Shown in pieces: positions 9,838 to 18,014 of a DNA stretch of 64,000 bases. A model generated the notes under the pieces. That model was not told where the DNA came from. It saw only the letters and a list, made by a program, of their open reading frames with translations, and did no database searches. The number at the start of each line of letters is the position of its first letter. Position 1 is the first letter of the stretch. Made by a program: the position numbers and the translations under genes. Source of the stretch: Paenibacillus sp. HB172176 (GTDB lineage: Bacteria; Bacillota; Bacilli; Paenibacillales; Paenibacillaceae); the NCBI RefSeq assembly GCF_011947265.1, contig NZ_JAATHD010000003.1, forward strand, positions 372,001-436,000, in the 5' to 3' direction.

Positions 9838-9857
9838 ACCGGCTTTTTTCTTTTTTT
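9824..9857 (+). terminator. Terminator of the des-desK-desR unit
   Basis: Stem GCTGGTTCA (9824-9832) with TGAACCGGC (9835-9843), one G-U pair, then TTTTTTCTTTTTTT. The stem overlaps the desR stop codon. Confidence 0.8.
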
Positions 9858-9942
9858 CTGCAACCTTTTTCCAGTTCATATCGTATTTAGTTATGGTACA
9901 TATTGGAGCAAATAGGAGATGGAAAGGAAGGGTCGCGTGGGT

Positions 9943-11487
9943 ATGAAGAACGGGTTTACCGCAATAATCGCATCGACGTTGTTATTATCCGGCTGCAGCT
10001 TTGGTTCGGGAGGGTCGGAAAACACTACAGAGCAACAAACCTTGAAGGTGATGTATTACGACGAACAGAGCTTCTTCCAGCAGTATGGCATGCTGTTCAC
10101 CGCTTTGCACCCCGAGGTGGATATTCAGGTGGTTTCAACGCAGAGCATCTATAATCGTTCGGGCAGCGAGGATGAAGAGATCGATTACGAGGAGGCCATG
10201 CAGCAATTCATTGATGAGGAGCAGCCGGATCTTCTCATGCTCGATATTTCCAGATACGAGAAGATGGCTCAGGACGGCAAGTTGTATGATCTTGGAACCT
10301 ATATAGCGAAGGATAAGTACGATACGGCAGGACTTGTTCCCGGTCTGGAGGATTACATGAAGGAGCTCGGCGGGGGGCAGCTCTACGGCCTTCCTATCGG
10401 ATTGAACAGCCAGGTGATTTTCTACAATCGGGATTTATTCGACAAGTACAATATCGCGTACCCGACAGACAAGATGACATGGTCCGAGATTATTCAGCTT
10501 GCGAAGCAATTCCCAACAGATGGAGAGGCGGAGGATCGGGTATACGGCCTCAAGATGGGCTACAGAAGCGGCTTGAATCAGGTCGGCAGCATGCTCGCGA
10601 ATTCGGAGGGCTTAAGCTATGTGAACGCGAAGACGAAGACGATGACCATCGATACGCCGGCATGGAACAATATTTACGAAACGGCGCTTGATATCATCAA
10701 CTCGGATGCCATCTACGACGAGAGCAGACAGAATGAGGGCGGGATGGTAACGAGCAACTCTTATGAGGATTATTTGCTGAGAGATCCGTTTATGTCCGGA
10801 CGCGTAGCGATGACGATAGACGGGAGCTATCTCATGCAGCAAATGAAGGAAGCGAAGAGCTATATCAAAGAGGAAGGCAAACTGATTGGCAACTGGGATG
10901 TCGTGACGACGCCTGTGAGCGCGCAGAATCCGGATCAGAGCGCCAATGTGTATTATAATCAGATCTATGCCATCGCCAAGGAATCGCCAAACGCGGATGC
11001 CGCATGGAAGTTCATCAGCTACATGTCCAGCGACGAATACGCTCGCGTCATGTCCAAGATGGGCTACAACAATGGCTTTCCAATTCGCACCAAGTATATC
11101 AAGGATGAAGAGAATCACAATTTGGCGGCCTTCTATCAGTTGAAGCCGACGCGTCAGACGATGACGAACGAGGATTATCAGAAGCTGCCGCAGCAATTCA
11201 GCATGATGTTCTATCAGACGATGGAGAGCGAGCTTTCCAAGGTGGAGTCTGGGGACGAGTCCGTTGCGGATGCCTTGTCGGTGCTTCAAGTGAAGGGCGA
11301 GGAGTTGCTGGCGCAGGAGTCGATGTCGGATGAAGAGCTGAATCAGATGATGATGGAGAATGCGAGCGAAGAGAAGAGGAAGGTTATGGAGGCTGCCGGA
11401 GAGATTGTGCCGGAGGATTCCGCCGACGCCGATACGGCTGAAGCGTCGGAGGCGCCTGCGGAGGAAGTAGAAGCTTCCGCTGAATAA
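9943..11487 (+). CDS. Extracellular solute-binding lipoprotein, orphan
   Basis: 514 aa from the ATG at 9943. An ATG at 9919 directly abuts a GGAG and is less likely. Lipoprotein signal with lipobox LLSGC, then a family 1 (MalE-like) binding fold with MTIDGSY and KFISYMSSDEYA segments. The C-terminal ~45 residues are Ala/Glu/Asp-rich and of low complexity, beyond the normal fold. No permease or ATPase gene is adjacent, so its transporter partner is elsewhere. Confidence 0.82.
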   Translation: MKNGFTAIIASTLLLSGCSFGSGGSENTTEQQTLKVMYYDEQSFFQQYGMLFTALHPEVDIQVVSTQSIYNRSGSEDEEIDYEEAMQQFIDEEQPDLLMLDISRYEKMAQDGKLYDLGTYIAKDKYDTAGLVPGLEDYMKELGGGQLYGLPIGLNSQVIFYNRDLFDKYNIAYPTDKMTWSEIIQLAKQFPTDGEAEDRVYGLKMGYRSGLNQVGSMLANSEGLSYVNAKTKTMTIDTPAWNNIYETALDIINSDAIYDESRQNEGGMVTSNSYEDYLLRDPFMSGRVAMTIDGSYLMQQMKEAKSYIKEEGKLIGNWDVVTTPVSAQNPDQSANVYYNQIYAIAKESPNADAAWKFISYMSSDEYARVMSKMGYNNGFPIRTKYIKDEENHNLAAFYQLKPTRQTMTNEDYQKLPQQFSMMFYQTMESELSKVESGDESVADALSVLQVKGEELLAQESMSDEELNQMMMENASEEKRKVMEAAGEIVPEDSADADTAEASEAPAEEVEASAE

Positions 11488-11517
11488 TTGAATGTGAGAC
11501 CCCGGGGAAATAATAAG

Positions 11518-11563
11518 AAGCGATTCCTGCCAAACCTTCGAAAGGCGGCGGAATCGCTTTTTT
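11518..11563. terminator. Terminator between convergent genes
   Basis: Stem AAGCGATTCC (11518-11527) with GGAATCGCTT (11550-11559), followed by TTTTTT on the plus strand. A looser T-rich stretch lies on the other side, so it may serve both the binding-protein gene and the minus-strand TPR gene. Confidence 0.8.
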
Positions 11564-11587
11564 CTGTTGAGCTGCGAGCCGGATTCC

Positions 11588-12457
11588 TCAGCTTCTTCTC
11601 CAACCGAACACCTTCACATGCACCAACAATTTGGTCGTCCAATGCGTCAGTACGTAGAGAATGATGAACAGAATGACAAGAGGCTTGAATACAATCCATG
11701 CGATGAACCAACTGAGCAGCACCTGCCAAGGCTTCATGCGCTTGAGCAGCGTCGCAGGCGCAAGCAGAATGCGGTAGAATCGATAGTTTTTCTGCAGGGC
11801 TTCGAGATAGCTTTCTCGAATTTGTTTGTCGGTAGGATCCAATTGAACGGAATTTTTCAGCATAAGAAGATAGTCGTCATAATCTCCCCGACGTTCGGCG
11901 GCCCAGCCAAGATAGAGATAAACTTGATAGGACTCGACCTCGAGCCGAAGCGCCTGCCTCGCGATTTGCCTTGAAGCCGCGACTTGGCCGAGCAGTGCTT
12001 CTGTATAGCTAAGGCCAGCCAGATAGAGCGCATTCTCCGGGGCGAGCTCCAGGCCGTCCAAGAGCTCCTCCTTGGCGCGGGAATAAGCTCCCTTCCTGTT
12101 CAATGCGTTGGCTCGAAGGAAGAAGTAGAAGGCTTCATTCGGATCAACGCGTTGTGCTTCTTGCAGGCATTGCTCGAGCTCCTTCCATTTCTGCTGTTCA
12201 TAGAAGATGACGCATCGAACGAACCAGGCAATGCGATTGTCCGGATCGCGCTTCAAGGCTTGGAGCGACCAGCTCTCCGCATCCTTATACTGCTCCATTC
12301 GCATGACCACCTGCGCGAGAACGGCGTAGGCATTCGCTTCATCGGGATTCTCCGCAATGAGCTGCTGTGCCTCCTGCATCGCATCCTTATATCGCTTCAA
12401 TTCCAAAAGCTGATAAATCTTCGAATATCGAAGCTCCGCCACTTGTCTGGTTATCAT
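11588..12457 (-). CDS. TPR-repeat protein with C-terminal membrane anchor
   Basis: 289 aa. At least five tetratricopeptide repeats can be read from residue ~10 to ~210, with typical spacing and motifs such as YAVLAQVVMRMEQYKDAE and AWFVRCVIFYEQQKWKE. The last ~50 residues are strongly hydrophobic and end in a basic tail, so the repeats should face the cytoplasm on a C-terminal anchor. It starts two bases after the stop of the AAA+ ATPase gene, so the two are co-transcribed and probably work together, with the TPR part as adaptor. No named function is known to me. Confidence 0.75.
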   Translation of the reverse strand: MITRQVAELRYSKIYQLLELKRYKDAMQEAQQLIAENPDEANAYAVLAQVVMRMEQYKDAESWSLQALKRDPDNRIAWFVRCVIFYEQQKWKELEQCLQEAQRVDPNEAFYFFLRANALNRKGAYSRAKEELLDGLELAPENALYLAGLSYTEALLGQVAASRQIARQALRLEVESYQVYLYLGWAAERRGDYDDYLLMLKNSVQLDPTDKQIRESYLEALQKNYRFYRILLAPATLLKRMKPWQVLLSWFIAWIVFKPLVILFIILYVLTHWTTKLLVHVKVFGWRRS

Positions 12458-12459
12458 CG

Positions 12460-13434
12460 CTATTTCAATCCATTCGTTTTAATGTAATCTAACACGACGC
12501 CATAATCACTGTTCACATCGCTGAAGGTTGCGTAATTTTTCGCCGTGGCGAACCATTCGAGAGTGGTCGCCTTACGCTGTTTCGCCGCTTTTCGTATGTC
12601 CTCCTGAGTAATCGGTTCGATCTCCCCGGATTCCATCATGCGTTCCACCGCTTCCTCGACTGCATCCTTGACAATCTGCTCGAGATCGGCTCCGGAGAAA
12701 TGCTTGGTTTCCTTGGCTATTCGTCCAAGATCGAGCTTGTCGGAAGGCTTGCCGTTCAGCTTGAGCTGAAGAATCGTTGCCCGCTCCTGTTCCTCGGGCG
12801 GAGGGACGAAGGTAAGATGATTGAAGCGTCCGGGTCTGCGCAGAGCGGGGTCCAAGTACCAGGGCGTATTCGTCGCTCCGATGACGTAGACGCCGTCATT
12901 GAAAGAGCTGAGACCGTCCAGCTCCAGGAGCAGCTGGTTCACAAGCATGCGGTCATGATGCTGGCGCATGCTGTTGCGGCTTCCGCCCATCGCGTCCAAC
13001 TCGTCTATGAAGATGACGCAGGGTTTATTCTCGCGCGCTTTCTCGAACAAGTCATGCAGGTTGCTTTCCGTCTGACCTACATACATGGACAGAATAGCTT
13101 GCAGCTCCACATGAATAAAGCTGGCGTCGATTTCTCCCGCAATCGCTCTGGCAAGAAAGGTTTTCCCGCAGCCGGGAGGGCCGTATAGCAGGATGCTTCC
13201 TCCTGCTTCTTTGCCGTAAGCGGCGAACATCTCGGGCTGCTTCATCGGCAGAATGAAATTCATTCGAATTTTCTTCTTTACCGCATCAAGACCGCCGACA
13301 TCCTGGAAGGTTTCCTTCGGCTTCTCTGTCTCGATCAGCCCTTTGCCGTCCTTGTCAAGATGAAGCACCTTCAGTTTATTGCGGCGCCGCTCCGCCAGAT
13401 CATCGCGATCATTGAAATCTGTCATCTCTATCAT
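12460..13434 (-). CDS. Single-domain AAA+ ATPase (Cdc48/Vps4-like)
   Basis: 324 aa. After a ~35-aa charged N-terminus comes one classical AAA module: FQDVGGLDAVKKKI, Walker A GPPGCGKT, pore-loop region with MYVGQTE, Walker B VIFIDELDA, sensor 1 GATN, and arginine finger in LRRPGRF. These are the signatures of eukaryote-like classical AAA remodelling ATPases rather than Clp or FtsH. No membrane or protease domain. Operon with the TPR/membrane protein downstream (2-base gap). Substrate unknown. Confidence 0.82.
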   Translation of the reverse strand: MIEMTDFNDRDDLAERRRNKLKVLHLDKDGKGLIETEKPKETFQDVGGLDAVKKKIRMNFILPMKQPEMFAAYGKEAGGSILLYGPPGCGKTFLARAIAGEIDASFIHVELQAILSMYVGQTESNLHDLFEKARENKPCVIFIDELDAMGGSRNSMRQHHDRMLVNQLLLELDGLSSFNDGVYVIGATNTPWYLDPALRRPGRFNHLTFVPPPEEQERATILQLKLNGKPSDKLDLGRIAKETKHFSGADLEQIVKDAVEEAVERMMESGEIEPITQEDIRKAAKQRKATTLEWFATAKNYATFSDVNSDYGVVLDYIKTNGLK

Positions 13435-13499
13435 CCCTTTGCCTATAGGATTTATTGCTTCAATTATAGCAGATTCATTCTTTGATAGAAAAAAAGGAT

Positions 13500-13549
13500 T
13501 TGACAGAAAGTTGAATCGGTTGTATGGTTAGTTACATGAGTAATGAACC
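13500..13549 (+). promoter_or_regulatory. Promoter and likely auto-operator of the YtrA-type operon
   Basis: Consensus -35 TTGACA (13500-13505), 17-base spacer, -10 TATGGT (13523-13528). An imperfect inverted repeat, GGTTAGTTAC / GTAATGAACC with an ATGA centre (13526-13549), overlaps the start point; 8 of 10 positions pair. The location fits repression by the GntR-type product of the first gene. Confidence 0.6.
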
Positions 13550-13571
13550 GAATGAGTAAAGAGGTGAAGCC

Positions 13572-13940
13572 ATGTTTGACGATCGGAGTCCAATCTATCA
13601 GCAAATTGCGGATGGAATTAAGAACGATATTGTAAGCGGGACTCTGCAAGAAGGAGACCAGGTCATGTCAACTAATCAATATGCGAGCTTCTACAGAATC
13701 AATCCAGCAACGGCAGCGAAGGGCTTTCAGTTGTTGACGGATGAAGACATTCTATACAAGAGGAGAGGAATTGGCATGTTCGTGAGTGAAGGCGCCAAGG
13801 AGAAGCTGCTGTCGGAGAGAAGAGAGCAATTCTTCGAAAAGGTTGTCGATGATATGTTCATGCAAGCGAAGCAAATCGGCATACCCGTTCAGGAGATTAT
13901 TAACAGAATTCATAATTTGAACAAGGAGGAGAAGGAATGA
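13572..13940 (+). CDS. GntR-family regulator, YtrA subfamily
   Basis: 122 aa, ATG at 13572 behind AGAGGTGAAG. A winged helix-turn-helix of the GntR type fills the first ~70 residues (IYQQIADGIKNDIVSG, STNQYASFYRINPATAAKG), followed by a short helical tail for dimerisation. This small size is characteristic of YtrA-type repressors that control an adjacent ABC transporter. It overlaps the ATPase gene by four bases. Confidence 0.88.
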   Translation: MFDDRSPIYQQIADGIKNDIVSGTLQEGDQVMSTNQYASFYRINPATAAKGFQLLTDEDILYKRRGIGMFVSEGAKEKLLSERREQFFEKVVDDMFMQAKQIGIPVQEIINRIHNLNKEEKE

Positions 13941-14815
13941 GTCAGACGATCGAGGCGCAGCATCTGTCGCTGCGCTATAAGGAGAAGCTGGCGCTGAATG
14001 ATCTCTCATTCAAGCTTGAAGGCGCCAAAATCTTTGGATTACTGGGACGCAACGGGTCGGGCAAGACGAGCTTGTTAACGATTCTCGCCTCCTATATCGA
14101 ACAAACAAGCGGAACGATCCGAATCAACGGGCAAGAGCCTTTCGAAAATGCGGAAATGATGCGCCAGGTTTGCTTGGTTCAAGAGAACGGTTATCTATCG
14201 CAAGCCATGACGGTGAAGGATGTAATGAAGCTATCCGGAGATTGTTGGCCGAATTGGGATGAAGCTTATGCGCAGAGGCTTATTGAGAAATTCGAGCTGC
14301 CGGGCAAGCTGCAGCTGCAGAAGCTGTCGCGAGGCATGAAGTCGGCGCTTGGCATTACCGTTGGGCTGGCCAGTCGCGCGCCGTTTACGATATTCGATGA
14401 AGCGTATTTGGGACTTGACGCTCCGTCAAGATATTTCTTCTATGACGAGCTGCTCAGCGACTATATGGAGCATCCGCGAACCATTATTCTCTCCACGCAC
14501 TTGATTGAGGAAGTGAGCAAGCTGTTCGAGGAGGTGCTGATTCTGGATCAAGGCAAGCTTTTGCTGCAGGCGGAGATTGAAGAGCTTTTGCAGCAAGGAT
14601 GTACCGTCACTGGCCGTGCCGACCATATTGACGAGTTTGCGATGGGGCTTCCCGTGCTGAATGAACAAAAGCTTGGAAGCACGAAGTCCATTATAATATA
14701 CGGCAAGCTCAGCCAATCGAAGCTGACTCAAGCTTCCGTATTAGGCTTGACTCTGGGGCCGATTGCCTTGCAGGATTTGTTTGTTCATCTGACGCAGAAA
14801 GGAGGGCGGCCATAA
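13937..14815 (+). CDS. ABC transporter ATP-binding protein
   Basis: 292 aa. Walker A LLGRNGSGKTS, a degenerate signature LSRGMKS in place of LSGGQ, Walker B with DEAYLGLD in place of the usual DEPTxGLD, and a switch His in STHLIEEV. These deviations match YtrB-like exporters. It is translationally coupled to the regulator before it and to the membrane protein after it (adjacent stop/start). Substrate unknown; relatives respond to cell-wall antibiotics. Confidence 0.85.
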   Translation: MSQTIEAQHLSLRYKEKLALNDLSFKLEGAKIFGLLGRNGSGKTSLLTILASYIEQTSGTIRINGQEPFENAEMMRQVCLVQENGYLSQAMTVKDVMKLSGDCWPNWDEAYAQRLIEKFELPGKLQLQKLSRGMKSALGITVGLASRAPFTIFDEAYLGLDAPSRYFFYDELLSDYMEHPRTIILSTHLIEEVSKLFEEVLILDQGKLLLQAEIEELLQQGCTVTGRADHIDEFAMGLPVLNEQKLGSTKSIIIYGKLSQSKLTQASVLGLTLGPIALQDLFVHLTQKGGRP

Positions 14816-15502
14816 ATGAAGGACTACGAACGCAAGCCGGCGGGAACGGTTTTCGCGCATCTATGGTCGGCCTATCGGAAGGTTATCTTGTGGTATTGGA
14901 TGGTTTATATCCTTGTATTTATCGCAATTGGTGTATTATTCGATATGGATATCATCCCGAGCGAGGAATTAAGCTCATCCGGTGTTTGGCTTCAATCAGG
15001 CAGTATACCGGGTTACTTTCTATTTGTTCTCGGAATCATGCTTACACCGCTCAGTCTCGCCAACTTTGTATCGAGCGGCGTTACGCGCAAGCATTTCACG
15101 ACAGGATCAACTCGCATGCTGCTTATTGCGGCGGCGCTATGCGCTTGTATCATCACGGCGGGAATTCCGGCGGAGCAGTTTCTCTACAGTCGATTTATAG
15201 ACCGGGAGATATTGAATCACCCTCCCCTTCTCCGGTTTCTGATTGAGCATTTTGCGCTTTTTGCCGGCTATTTCAGCAGCGGATGGATGATTGGTACGAT
15301 CTTCTATCGATATCCATGGCATCTCGGCATTCTGTACAGCGTCATCGCCTACTGTCCCACGCTTCTGATTGAAACGGCGATCAAGCATGACGAGTGGAGC
15401 ACTCTGATAACGATTCCCGCCATGATCCTATTATGCGTGTTGATGGTTGTCGTTAATTTCATGCTGCTGCGGCGAATAAACATCAAGCGGCGCTTGATTT
15501 GA
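14816..15502 (+). CDS. ABC transporter membrane protein
   Basis: 228 aa; ATG immediately follows the TAA of the ATPase gene. Several hydrophobic segments (for example YWMVYILVFIAIGVLF, FVLGIMLTPLSL, IPAMILLCVLMVVVNFMLL) indicate a multi-pass permease with a short basic C-terminus. It would form the transmembrane part of the exporter with the preceding ATPase. Confidence 0.75.
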   Translation: MKDYERKPAGTVFAHLWSAYRKVILWYWMVYILVFIAIGVLFDMDIIPSEELSSSGVWLQSGSIPGYFLFVLGIMLTPLSLANFVSSGVTRKHFTTGSTRMLLIAAALCACIITAGIPAEQFLYSRFIDREILNHPPLLRFLIEHFALFAGYFSSGWMIGTIFYRYPWHLGILYSVIAYCPTLLIETAIKHDEWSTLITIPAMILLCVLMVVVNFMLLRRINIKRRLI

Positions 15503-15512
15503 ACGAACTCTT

Positions 15513-15559
15513 AAAAAAGCTGCTTCTTTGATCGATAGGGTCAATGAAGCAGCTTTTTT
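15513..15559. terminator. Terminator after the YtrA-type operon
   Basis: Perfect 14-base stem AAAAAAGCTGCTTC (15513-15526) and its complement (15546-15559), ending in TTTTTT and preceded by an A-run. Confidence 0.88.
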
Positions 15560-15683
15560 CCATTGTTGAAATGATTAAATCTGTTGCTATTCTATTTAGA
15601 ATATAGGAAAATGTTAATAGGTAAAAAATGGCGAACGATGTCGAAATTTATCAGATAAGCTTGGGATGATCCGGGGTGTATGA

Positions 15684-17609
15684 ATGAAAGTTTCTCGCAA
15701 AATACTAATGTCACTGATCATTTCATTTCTAGCTGCCGCTTTCTTGCTTCCAATTGATTCCTTTGCTGCTAACAAAACGGATTATCAAAGCATCACAGAA
15801 TGGCAGATGATATGGGAAGATTCGGGAAAAGAAATGACCATCGATCAAGTTTCGCAGCTGGAAGATGATGCGGAATGGATACGCATTCATGTCGGCGATT
15901 CGTACCCGCAGGTTCCGGAGGGCGTCAAATCGGCATGGATTAAGCTGCGTCTGCCGCAGCTGACAGAAGAAAGACCTACGCTAAATTTCGACAAGCTCTA
16001 TGCAAAGGATGTCTCAGTCTATCTGGATGGTGAAGTGATATATAACCGCACGCGTAATTACGCCTTCGATATGAATGAGTTCCTTCTTCCAATTAGTAAA
16101 GAGGAATCTGGGGGAACGATATATATCAGGCTCGTGATGAACGGGGAGAATCTCGGACTTCAAGATGCTGTGAAGGTGGGAGAGTTTGACGATCTGTTCA
16201 GGAGTTTTATTAAGAAGGATCTTGTTGATGTCGTGCTCGGCGCCGCACTGGTTTTTATCGCATTCTTCATGATCGTCAGTGTCCTTTTTCTAAGGAAGGA
16301 TTTTATTCCCGGTTGGAATTCTTTATTTCTGGTTATTCTTTCTATTGGCATCATGATATTAACGTATTCTACCTTTCTGGATACCTTCTTCCCTCAATAT
16401 GGTATTGTCTTCTATGTACTGTTCGATGTGGCTTCATCCATTCTGTTGCCTGCTTTATACTTTTTCCTCGAAAAAGTATTAGGCCGAGGGCCGTTTGGAT
16501 TAATCGCAAGGTTTAAGAAGATTCAATTCTATTTCACTTGCATTTATCTTACGATGATGATTTTGAGCTTCTATTCGGAGGTTGTTTACAACTTATATTT
16601 CAGTGTGGGGGTTCTTGTATTTGGTCTCTCGGTGGTTGTCGGCAACCTGCTTTTTATCTTCTGCTTGGCCTATGAGTGCATGAACAAGAATAAGGAAGCT
16701 ATCATTCTTGCGTCCGGAATCAGCATATTCGCGGGGGTATGTCTGCTCGAGATCGCTTGGTACTTCTATAGCGATAAGCCATACAGAATGTTTTACTGGA
16801 AATTCAGTATTCTGTTCTTTCTCTCATCCCTAATTATTATTCTGGTCCGCAGAGTGATGTTTAATTATGAACAAGCGGTGCAATATTCCAAGCAAATCGA
16901 AGTATTCAATGATGAGCTCCAGCGGAATGAGAAGATCGAGCTAATCAGCAATCTGGCTGCTTCCGTTGCGCATGAGGTTCGAAATCCACTGCAGGTAACG
17001 AGAGGGTTTTTGCAATTGCTCGGAGGAGAATCCGATAATCCGAAGAAGAAGGGGTATATGAATTTGGCGATAGAAGAGCTTGACCGTGCTTCGGAGATTA
17101 TTACGGATTTCCTTACCTTCGCCAAGCCCGATGCAGCAGAGGTGCTGAAGCTCGATATTACAGAGATTGTTCAGCAGACTGTAGCGATCATGGCACCGCT
17201 TGCGACGATGTCTGGCGGAGTTATACGAACGGATCTGGAGAAGGAAATGTATGTAAAAGGCAATGCGTCCCGATTTAAGCAAGCATTGATTAATATGATC
17301 AAAAACAGCATCGAAGCATTTCGGGAAGAAGGAGAGGTTTTCATTCATGTCTACCTGGATGAGTCGAAGAAAAGGGTTGTTTTAAAAATCAAGGACAACG
17401 GCGAAGGAATTGACGAGCAGGATTTGAAGCGGCTTGGGGATCCTTATTATTCGAAAAAAACGAAGGGAACCGGGCTTGGGTTGATGGTCACTTATCGCAT
17501 TATTGAATCCATGAACGGGGATATTGTGTATAGCAGCGAGAAAGGAAGAGGAACCGAGGTATACCTCTCCTTCCCGCATTTTGAGGACCATCTTGATTTG
17601 AGAGAATAG
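15684..17609 (+). CDS. Membrane histidine kinase with 7TMR-DISM-like sensor
   Basis: 641 aa. A cleavable-type signal (LLPIDSFAAN) is followed by a ~150-aa extracytoplasmic beta-rich domain, then seven or eight membrane spans (residues ~175-395), the 7TMR-DISM layout. The C-terminus holds a HisKA domain with the phospho-His in AASVAHEVRNPLQV, close to sporulation kinases, and an ATPase domain (N box NMIKNSIEAF, G boxes DNGEGI and TKGTGLGLMV). There is no partner regulator gene beside it. It runs towards the prenyltransferase/NHLP-peptide pair on the opposite strand. A TGTCGAA (Spo0A-box core) lies at 15639-15645, 38 bases before the start. A receptor role for the neighbouring peptide is only a guess. 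Confidence 0.82.
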   Translation: MKVSRKILMSLIISFLAAAFLLPIDSFAANKTDYQSITEWQMIWEDSGKEMTIDQVSQLEDDAEWIRIHVGDSYPQVPEGVKSAWIKLRLPQLTEERPTLNFDKLYAKDVSVYLDGEVIYNRTRNYAFDMNEFLLPISKEESGGTIYIRLVMNGENLGLQDAVKVGEFDDLFRSFIKKDLVDVVLGAALVFIAFFMIVSVLFLRKDFIPGWNSLFLVILSIGIMILTYSTFLDTFFPQYGIVFYVLFDVASSILLPALYFFLEKVLGRGPFGLIARFKKIQFYFTCIYLTMMILSFYSEVVYNLYFSVGVLVFGLSVVVGNLLFIFCLAYECMNKNKEAIILASGISIFAGVCLLEIAWYFYSDKPYRMFYWKFSILFFLSSLIIILVRRVMFNYEQAVQYSKQIEVFNDELQRNEKIELISNLAASVAHEVRNPLQVTRGFLQLLGGESDNPKKKGYMNLAIEELDRASEIITDFLTFAKPDAAEVLKLDITEIVQQTVAIMAPLATMSGGVIRTDLEKEMYVKGNASRFKQALINMIKNSIEAFREEGEVFIHVYLDESKKRVVLKIKDNGEGIDEQDLKRLGDPYYSKKTKGTGLGLMVTYRIIESMNGDIVYSSEKGRGTEVYLSFPHFEDHLDLRE

Positions 17610-17665
17610 GTGGGAAATATTCCAGAGTGCCGATGATAGTATTCGTTATCGGCGTTCTGTCCATA

Positions 17666-17905
17666 CTAATTCCAACGAGGGGTATCAACCTCATCGTCAT
17701 CGTCTTCTGCCGGGTTCTGTGGAAGAACAAGATAAAGCTGGGTAGCGGATTCCTCTAAAACTTCAATGTCGACATCTGCAGGGGCTTCCACGCCGAAGGC
17801 GTCCTTGATGGCGGTTTTCGGGTCTGCAATCAGTTGTGCTTTGAATGTGGCGTCCGACCATGCTTTTTCGATAATTTGCTGCTTCAATTCCTGTTCAGTT
17901 GTCAA
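17666..17905 (-). CDS. NHLP-leader RiPP precursor peptide ending Arg-Trp-Asn
   Basis: 79 aa from a TTG start (17905) that follows GGAAGGGATG at a good distance; ATG (17914) and GTG (17923) further up are alternatives but overlap that site. Residues 1-62 match the nitrile-hydratase-alpha-like leader (NHLP) family: EKAWSDATFKAQLIADPK near the N-terminus and TQLYLVLP at the end of the leader. The core that follows is short and odd: an acidic run AEDDDDEVD, then TPRWN. The sole core aromatic residue, Trp78, is penultimate. The gene directly upstream encodes a class I prenyltransferase-like enzyme, so Trp78 is the expected modification site. No NHLM-type peptidase/exporter is nearby. Confidence 0.8.
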   Translation of the reverse strand: MTTEQELKQQIIEKAWSDATFKAQLIADPKTAIKDAFGVEAPADVDIEVLEESATQLYLVLPQNPAEDDDDEVDTPRWN

Positions 17906-17931
17906 ATTTATCATCCCTTCCACAATATGTA

Positions 17932-17947
17932 TGGTTTTACTAAACCA
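17932..17947. promoter_or_regulatory. 6-4-6 inverted repeat before the NHLP peptide gene
   Basis: TGGTTT (17932-17937) and AAACCA (17942-17947) are perfect complements around TACT. The repeat lies ~27 bases upstream of the peptide start in the gap after the prenyltransferase gene. It may be an operator or an mRNA hairpin; nothing decides between them. Confidence 0.35.
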
Positions 17948-18014
17948 AGTCTATCATTTGGGGACGACAAAATCTAGTTCTTTTTTCTTAGTTTCGACAT
18001 TATTTTCGATAGAA

